Below, one piece after another: positions 56,794-64,000 of a stretch of 64,000 bases of DNA; position 1 is the first letter of the stretch; each line of letters starts with the position of its first letter. Source of the DNA: Acorus gramineus (Eukaryota > Streptophyta > Magnoliopsida > Acorales > Acoraceae); the NCBI GenBank assembly GCA_030737835.1, contig CM060857.1, positions 15,821,496 through 15,885,495 of the forward strand. Direction: 5' to 3'. The position numbers were made by a program, and so were the translations under genes. The notes beneath the pieces were generated by a model. It saw only the letters and a program-made list of their open reading frames with translations, had not been told where the DNA came from and ran no database searches.

Positions 56794-57439
56794 GGGTAAT
56801 TTGTAAAAAAATAACCCTAATTCATTGAATATTTTCAACAATAGCCCTGTTTAATGAATATTAACAAAAATAACCTGGGCCAGATTTTTTTATTATTTCA
56901 AAGAAAGTGTGGTATTTATATCACACGTCTTCAATTTAGTTGGAGATGTAATATAGAAATCACGTTTCTTTTTTATCCAATATTTACATTTGCATATTTT
57001 TATATTGGATTTCAAATTAAAATAAAATCAGATAACATTAAAAAGAATTAAATATTTAATTATATTTAGATAAGATCATCTTAAATTTTATCTAAATCTC
57101 AGCAAAGATAAGATTGAAATTTTAAATTTTTAATTATTTGAAATCTCAATCTTATCTATTAAATTAAATATAATTCAAATTTAAATTTTGTCTCAATCTC
57201 ATCTATTAAAATTTTATCTAAATTTTAAAATCTCAAATAATTAAAATTTTAAATTTCAATATCATCTATTAAGATTGAGATAAAATCCAAAATAATCTTA
57301 TTCATTAAAATTTAAATATTGTTTCATACATTATATATAAATCATGTATCCTTTTAAAAGGTAAGTGTAATTTATAATTCACGTCTCTTTTGTATATAAA
57401 AAGAAAAATAGTCAACACCATTACTTTTGTAAATTTCCC
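56794..57439. mobile_element. Long-TIR MITE, Mutator-like, GGGTAATTTGTAAAA ends
   Basis: Starts GGGTAATTTGTAAAAAAATA and ends ACTTTTGTAAATTTCCC. TTTATTTAA is duplicated perfectly (56785-56793, 57440-57448). The middle carries inverted and direct TTTTATCTAAATCTCA-like units that can fold strongly. Confidence 0.85.
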
Positions 57440-57448
57440 TTTATTTAA

Positions 57449-58640
57449 TTAATTCGTTGTCCTAAATTGTACATGCATGAACTGAGTTGTGAATCATCCC
57501 ATCATTACAATCATAATAATCATTAAGTTCACTTGATGAATAAAAACGTGTATATATATATATATATATGCCTAGTTCAAAAAAAAAAAATACATAAGCG
57601 CTCTTTTAGGTAGTTGTAATTATAATTTCACACACGCACGTATTTGTAGGAACATTAATAAGATTTTGGAGTTTGGACATGTAGCTCACTGATTGATAAA
57701 AATAAATTATAATAAGTGTTTATGGGTTCAAGTTGATCATCATTCAATTATCAAAAAAACTATATATATTTATTCTTACGGTTGAAATTGCTTATATGCA
57801 ATAAATTAGAGACTTTAGTGTTTGGACGATTTAATAAACACTTCCCGTAACACAACTAGTGAGAGATATGGTTAAAATATTTTAATCATATTAAATTTTT
57901 TAAAAAAACGGTAACTAATATCGTCCTTGGGTAACGAGGGTGAAAATTCTTTTGAAGCCTATATTCATTGGACACATGAATTATGGTTTAAAATGTTTAT
58001 TAACCAAATCAGTGAATAAATCAGACTTTAAGCTTGAATTGTCCAAATAGATTTTTTTTTTTTTTTTGAAGTTGATAAGAACGAAGCTTTAATAAATTAG
58101 TAGTTCTTTTTCTTTATACGCCACATTCTCTTATTTAGATATGTTATTAAAAAGCTCAAGAAATTGGAGGCTAATTGGGGACAAACGCTCACGTCATCAC
58201 GAATTGAATCGATTCCAACGTTTCCAAATCCGTGATTTCAATTTATTCATCTTTCTTTACCACCTGTACATCATATTCCATTTTTTTAAAACCACTCAAA
58301 TACCATCTTAATCTCTCTAAACTGATATAGTCCATGTTTATAAGGAGAAAAGAACAGTTTAAAGTGTGACATATTTTAATATGACACAAAATGATATTTT
58401 TATTCTTTGACTAGATAAGTTTTGAAATTTAATTTTAACACCTTCTTAAATAGTTATAGAGTTTATTTTTAAATTATCTAAGCATAAGTAGTATCAGTGT
58501 TTATTATCTCAAAACAAACAATTGTTTTTTATTTCTTGTATTCCCCTTTATTCTCCTTTATTTAATTTCTAGTTATACCCGGTTTATCCTACCGTATCAT
58601 TATTGAAGGAATAACACGAAAAGGTGGATTAGATTACAAT
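57449..58640. other. AT-rich intergenic DNA
   Basis: No gene. 58300-58600 resembles 60150-60550 in parts (CAAAACAAACA, TTCTTGTATTC), probably two decayed copies of one element. Confidence 0.4.
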
Positions 58641-58783
58641 TCCGGATATGTGGAATAAGACCCAAGTTGCCTTAATCCACCTAAACCTCGCTATATATAT
58701 ATATATATATCTTATGCTACTCTCCTTATTCACGAACCACCACCACAAAACAAACTTATTTCAATTCGGAAGCAAATATATAT

Positions 58784-59011
58784 ATGTCGAAATCATCGGT
58801 ATCGGCGACTCACCGGGCAATGGAACAGGCGCCGGCGAGGGTGATACAGTTGGAGAGGAGGCTAAGCATGGAGAGGAGGCTCGAAACCATCCATGAAGAG
58901 GCCGCCGCCGATGACCACTACGGTCCGAGACGGAGAGCGGCAGCGCAGGAGGTGATGATTAAGCCGATGTTTCAAAACGGTCAGGGCGCATCAGCCTCTG
59001 TTCTTGGGTGA
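58784..59011 (+). CDS. Small protein of unknown function, 75 aa
   Basis: Single-exon frame starting MSKSSVSATHRAMEQAPARV, continuing with a charged helix (RLSMERRLETIHEEAA) and a basic region YGPRRRAAAQEV, ending ASASVLG. It is rich in Ala, Arg and Glu, with GC-richer codons than the AT-rich flanks, which favours real coding. No signal peptide or membrane segment. A TATA-like (TA)n at 58690-58712 lies 75 bp upstream, the leader TTCACGAACCACCACCACAA looks like a plant 5'UTR, and AATAAA occurs at 59062-59067. I do not recognise a family. Could be a short plant-specific protein or the end of an older gene. Confidence 0.6.
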   Translation: MSKSSVSATHRAMEQAPARVIQLERRLSMERRLETIHEEAAADDHYGPRRRAAAQEVMIKPMFQNGQGASASVLG

Positions 59012-59061
59012 GACCACAAGTCACAACATATACAAACTTGTAATGAGTTTCACGTTTAATG

Positions 59062-59067
59062 AATAAA
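59062..59067 (+). terminator. Poly(A) signal of the 58.8 kb gene
   Basis: AATAAA 51 bp after the stop codon, in ATGAATAAAATC. Confidence 0.5.
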
Positions 59068-61353
59068 ATCATTTTATATATATTTGGTACGTACATTTCG
59101 TTCATAGAAAATCATCCGGGCATAATATTCACATTAACGAAGTATATATATATTTTATATTTTTAATAAATGTATTTATGTAATTAATTAGAGTATGTTT
59201 TATTTTTATAAAAGCATATTTTTATTAGATGAGATATACTATTTTAATTTTAAAAATTAAAAATAGTGTAAATTAGAATTGGGACAAGAAAAGAGGACTC
59301 TATGTAACATGCATAATCTAAAAAAAGATCACTTGGTTTTATATATTATAAGAAAATAAAAAAATATAAAAATGACATGCTCACTTTAATTTTCATTTGC
59401 CCAAATTGTAGGTTAAAATTTTGATTGAGATTTGATCTCCTGATCAAAGTCTTTATCTTATTAGAGGAGAAAAGAGGATAGAGTTCCAACCATTGTAACA
59501 CTTCAATCAAATTTGAGCTCAAACATGATAACAAAATTACACTGAAAGCCTTTTCAAACAACAATGGTGTTGGGTGCGATCATACCAACACTAATACACT
59601 GGATCCCATTAAAACTACAAGGTTAAACATGTGCACCAATATTTAAAAATAAATAAAAATGAAAAACAAAACAACGATAACGACAACAACAACAGTATCT
59701 ATTCATGTTGAGACTGAGTTTTGAAATAATAATTATTCAACATTTTTTAATAATTGTTCATTTTTTATAATTTATAAGCAAATAACTTTTTCAATCATGA
59801 TGCTATATAATATTATTTAATAAATGCATATATAAAATTAAAAAAAAATGAGACAAACCTCTTTTACCGTACAGTCAATCATTTATTTTTTTAGTCCTCA
59901 CACGTTTAAAATGGTGGTAGAGACACCCCTTCCTTTGTAGAAAGCGTGTGATCGACTCACGTCGAGTGCAGGAGAACGTAAGAAAAATAATTTAACCCTC
60001 TTGGACTGGTTGCTGCCACCCTTTGGTTGCTATGGATGAAGGGCCCGTATGGAGTGTGAAATTGGGTTATTCGCTCCTGATAGCTATACTGGGATAGATA
60101 ACAATCCAGGCTGAATAAGCAATTTTTTGTTTGGTTGTTTTTTTTGTTATTCTCATTGGGAAACGTAAAAATGACTTTTTTGTTGTTTGGTTCACCTTGG
60201 ATAAAGTGATGATAAATGGTTGATAAGGGATGAATAAGAGTTTATGATTTTTTAAATGACAATTATACCCCCAGGGAATAGTGTGAGAGATATATGATTG
60301 ATTTGATAGATGTGACAGTTTTTGAAATCTGTGTGAGTCTGTTAGGTGAGATAAATTTTTTAAAATGACAGAGAAGGATATTTTTATCCATTGGTATAGA
60401 TAAGCCTTGATAAGCAATTCCACAATTTTTTGAGAATAGTTATCAGGCCTTATCCTAACTTATCCAGACATAACTATCGAGTTTATTCTGTCAAAACAAA
60501 CAGCTTTTTTTTTACTATTATCTTGTATTCTTCCTTATTCTGAGTTTATGTCTCTAGGCATAGGGGGGGAAGAGTCTTTTTTATATAAAAAAAATTATCT
60601 TTTTTTTTTAAATATTGGGTATGATATATTTTTTGAATAAAGTAAACAGCGAGACTGGGCAAACGTATACGGGACGTGTAACATGTCACACATTTTATAA
60701 ATAGGAAAAAGAGTATGTATAATGATATGTGTCACACACTTTATAAATAGGAAAAAGCGCAACATTTAGAGCTATTTTTTCTGTTCTCCTTGTAGCATTT
60801 TTGAAAAAATTATAATAAATAACTAAAGGTACCAGACAAGCGAACATGCAGTACTAATTACACGTCAATATATGCAGTCTCCACATGCAATTTTTTTCTT
60901 CCAAATTTTATAATTAATCTATATTTATCACTTACATGAAAAAATAAAAAATTATATATTTTATCCAAGCATAGAAATTATTAGTGAAATATATGATTAA
61001 CAGTATATATAAATATTGTATTTGAGAGAGAAAAAAAAAAAAAGAGAATGGCCTCCCGATTGATTTATATAAAATGCTATTACACAGTTTTTTTTTCAGT
61101 TTCATATGCATCAATAGAAAATCACATGATCATATACTCATATTAACAAGGTATGTGTTTTGATAGAAAATTTTCATATTTTCTATAAATGTATCAATGC
61201 AATTCATTGGAGTATATGTTTTTATATATATATATATATAAAAGCACATATCTCATTAGATGAGAAATATTTTTTAAAAATATTTAAAACACGTGTAAAC
61301 TATAATTGAGGTTGAAAAAGAGATTGTCATGTCCGTAACATTATTTATTTATT
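59068..61353. other. Intergenic DNA with a SINE-like head and decayed repeats
   Basis: 59913-59975 has GGTAGAGACACCCC and GTGATCGACTCAC, resembling pol III A and B boxes. 60090-60550 looks like an old element (TTTTGTTTGGTTG inward of its left side, TCAAAACAAACAGC at the right). A near-duplicate CACACATTTTATAAATAGGAA / CACACACTTTATAAATAGG pair lies at about 60690 and 60731. No gene. Confidence 0.4.
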
Positions 61354-62002
61354 GGGTTAAAGACATTTGAGTCCCTATAAACATCCACAAACCCATATAA
61401 GTCCTTGCAAACTTGGAGTCGGATATACAGGTCTTTTAAACTGTTATGGTAGGTTAATTTAGTTCATGTGTTAACTTTTTATCTAATTTGACGATATATT
61501 CTCATAATATTCAATTTGGGTGAAATTAAACACTTATATAAATTACTGAAAAATAGAAAAAAAAACATATATATCATTTTAAATGATCATCTTGTCCTTG
61601 ATCAAACTCATTTTCACTTTTTTTCTTTTGTGGATTTTGACTTTATTATTCCGTACAACTCCATTATTATTATTTTTTTGCTTCTATTTCAAACAATTGT
61701 AATTATGAAGATAATTTTATTTATGTATTGTATTTATTATACTATAGATATTACTCAGATTTTTATTTTACATTTTGATAAGGTGATTACACAAGTTAAA
61801 AAACATGTTGTGCATTGTGAATGATATAACAGTAAAATCACACTCATGATTAATTTTAACAATGATAGGTTAAAAAATAATTTTACAGTAGGGATGTATT
61901 AGACATTTTATGTGTTTCTATAGACGTAATTGCTCTGTCCCAAGTTTACAAGAACTTATATGGGTTTATAAATGTTTAGAGGGACTCAAACGTCTTTAAC
62001 CC
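61354..62002. mobile_element. Long-TIR MITE, Mutator-like, GGGTTAAAGACATTTG ends
   Basis: Starts GGGTTAAAGACATTTGAGTC and ends GACTCAAACGTCTTTAACCC; the inverted match extends over 60 bp. TTATTTATT is duplicated perfectly (61345-61353, 62003-62011). A 102-codon AT-rich frame inside is not a protein gene. Confidence 0.9.
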
Positions 62003-62218
62003 TTATTTATTATATGAGGTATTGATACATTCATATCATTTTTACAGTATGTAATATATACTTCATTATCTCGATATCTAATTTTAAAATATAAAAAATA
62101 AACATTCAATGTGTATGAGTATCTGTATAATTTTTTTAATAAAATATTTTATTAGCTGAGTATATATTTTGAAAAACAAATTAAAAAATGTGCTAGCTAC
62201 AAATAAATAGGTAAATTG

Positions 62219-62479
62219 TGTGGCCTAACCTTGTTTCGATGGTAGAGGACACCCCTGTCTTTCTGACAGGGCTGGTTTCAAACCTTGCATTTAGTAAGGA
62301 GTGGCAAAAAAAAAAAAAAGTCCATGTGGGATTGGATATTATAAGTTGTTTGGTGCCATGTCAAGTTTAGATATGTAATAATAGTTTTTGTACTACTAAT
62401 CAGTATAAACATGTTTGTTCTAGTTTCTGAGGGACTCCGTAGCCCTTTGGAGCCTCTGTGTACCAATCAATAAATAAAT
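62219..62479 (+). mobile_element. tRNA-derived SINE
   Basis: A pol III promoter lies near the left end: A-box-like TGGTAGAGGAC at 62240-62250 and B-box GGTTTCAAACC at 62274-62284. The body is 261 bp, ends in a TAAATAAATA tail, and is flanked by an 18 bp target duplication with one mismatch, AAATAAATAGGTAAATTG (62201-62218) and AAATAAATAGGCAAATTG (62480-62497). An internal A run follows the tRNA-like head. Non-coding. Confidence 0.75.
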
Positions 62480-62497
62480 AAATAAATAGGCAAATTG

Positions 62498-64000
62498 GGT
62501 TGAACAAAGAGAGCTGCGCTACGGCCCACTTTAACATGGTGACAACCCAGGCCCACCAAAATTCTATCCGACTATCAAATGCATGCGCAAGTATTCTTTT
62601 TTCATTTTTTGTTTTTTTCTTTGTTTTAGGTGTGATAATATGCATGCCGTAATTGACTGGTTTTTTTTCATTTTGAAAATGGGTGTTTCACGTGATTTGA
62701 TACTCTGATCTCCTTCATGTAGAGGAGAGATGCTAGCCACTTAATTAAAGTAGGGTTTACAGCAATACGATCAAATTTGACTAGTTGGGAACACTGATTG
62801 ACGCATTCGGAATTTCTGTGACTATGAACAAAATTGAGTAATTGACTCCGGACTCTACATTTGGATTATAAGAAATGTTTACGTGTTCGTTTTGATACTT
62901 AAACCTGTAATTGTTTGGAAAAAAAAAAGTAGTATTCTATGTTATCTGAAATACATTCCATCATATGCCAAAATAAATTTAAGGGGTTTCTTACCAGTTG
63001 TTCTTATTTGCAGTTATATAGGCTTTGTTAGCCCCATTTTATTTTTAGTTCATGTGCTCCTATTTAAAAGATATACGCTAATAAAGAAGTTCCATATAAA
63101 TATGTATACCTCTCAAATAAATGAGTGAGGTTAAAAAATGAACTAGTTATAACAAAATCCAAAAATGAACTTGTTTTAGATTTCATGAAATGATTAAATT
63201 ATAAACGATAACATATAAAAACAAAACTAAATTAAATAGGATAAAGAAATGAATAAAATTCTAAAAATAAAACTAAAAATCTAAATATATATAAAATATA
63301 AAATCATTATCTAATTAAACATAAAACATAAGTTGAAGACGTATAAACTAGGACTATATATGTTCTCAAAGAATTACAAATATTATAAAAAATTTAAAAA
63401 TAAACCATTGGGAAGCATTGATCAATTTTGTAAATAGACTAAAATTTGAAATATCCCAAATTGCATAGCTTCTTTTATAAAATCTTCTTTTTCAAAATTA
63501 CCAATCTAGTTTCTTTATTCTGCGGGCCCTAAAAAGTGGTCTTACTCACCTATACTCAAGCCACATTTGGATCCACGGTGAAGAATTTAAGATAATGCTA
63601 CTAAAGATGTAAACAAAAATTTAGTGTTCGTCTTGAGACAGTCAACATAGCGTTTTAGTCCATTTTTATTCCTAATTGAGAAACTCTAGAATTTTTGTTT
63701 CTCTACCGCGACTCCTTTTAGCTAACACAGGTGTCTCCGCTTGATTTCAAAGGAACCCTGAGTTGGGGTCATGTGAAGAGGTGGTGGGGAACTGGGGATC
63801 CACATTATGTTCAAAATTTAATCAATTTGCAAATGTTAAAAAAAAAAGGGTATACTTTGCTATCTTATTTTATTATTGAATTCGAATGACAAAGTCTGAA
63901 AGCGAAAGGAAAGATAGGGAATCAAGAGAGAATAAAGAAAAAAATATTGAAAAGGAATAAGAAAGCTAAAGAGTCAGGCAAAGAGCTCCCCAGTTAAAAG
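62498..64000. other. Intergenic DNA to the window end
   Basis: No gene supported on either strand. Short frames at 62.4-62.6 and 62.9-63.1 kb lack motifs. 63480-63800 is less AT-rich but I recognise nothing in it. Confidence 0.5.

Noticed and set aside
61516..61824. 102-codon Ile/Phe-rich frame
   Set aside because: Lies wholly inside the MITE at 61354-62002; composition effect.
1..64000. CRISPR arrays, rRNA, tRNA genes and bacterial operons
   Set aside because: None seen; introns, poly(A) signals and plant transposons show eukaryotic nuclear DNA. The tRNA-like boxes at 62.24 kb belong to a SINE.

Overview
This is a 64 kb piece of nuclear DNA from a flowering plant, most likely a eudicot. 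The DNA is AT-rich, genes are split by GT-AG introns, and the recognisable families are plant ones: ATL RING-H2 ligase, PHO1 and PHT1 phosphate transport proteins, defensin-like (DEFL) cysteine-rich peptides and a glycine-rich wall protein. I cannot name the species. Most of the window is intergenic DNA filled with small non-autonomous transposons, diverged local duplications and decayed genes.

Layout. 1-3.6 kb: non-coding, with three old copies of one repeat, one split by a hAT-type element. 3.8-4.3 kb: a possible short membrane-peptide gene. 7.8-10.65 kb: an old DNA element with a 1.75 kb TRIM-like LTR element inside it. 10.9-14.6 kb: a broken PHO1-like gene (EXS part), minus strand. 15.7-18.1 kb: repeats, one of which is the unoccupied counterpart of the TRIM target. 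20-26.3 kb: a hAT element, a DEFL pseudogene whose intron holds a Ty3/gypsy remnant and a MITE, and another hAT element. 26.66-29.33 kb: a dead LINE. 30.6-32.5 kb: the SPX part of a PHO1-like pseudogene. 33.5-34.0 kb: an ATL-type RING gene with an altered C terminus. 36.4-41 kb: DEFL remnants, a PHT1 pseudogene, a PHO1 exon fragment and two MITEs. 42.5-46.6 kb: MITEs and repeats. 48.6-52.3 kb: two apparently intact two-exon DEFL genes on opposite strands with hAT elements nearby. 55.1-56.0 kb: a glycine-rich protein gene. 58.8 kb: a small basic protein of unknown role. 56.8-62.5 kb: two long-TIR MITEs and a SINE.

Genes that look usable are the RING gene, the two DEFL genes, the glycine-rich protein and the small protein at 58.8 kb. 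PHO1 exports phosphate to the xylem and PHT1 takes it up, so the window carries the ruins of both kinds of phosphate transport gene, but no working copy. The DEFL genes and remnants (21.9, 37.2, 37.6, 48.6 and 51.6 kb) form a loose cluster shaped by duplication.

The most notable features are the TRIM-like element with a GC-rich 50 bp tandem array; one promoter-like block that occurs upstream of two PHO1-type exon fragments and of a DEFL exon; a set of hAT elements built from degenerate CCGTATCCGA units, one with perfect 8 bp flanking repeats but only one recognisable end; and several insertions whose unoccupied counterpart lies elsewhere in the window. All homology calls come from recognising motifs by eye; no database search was run.
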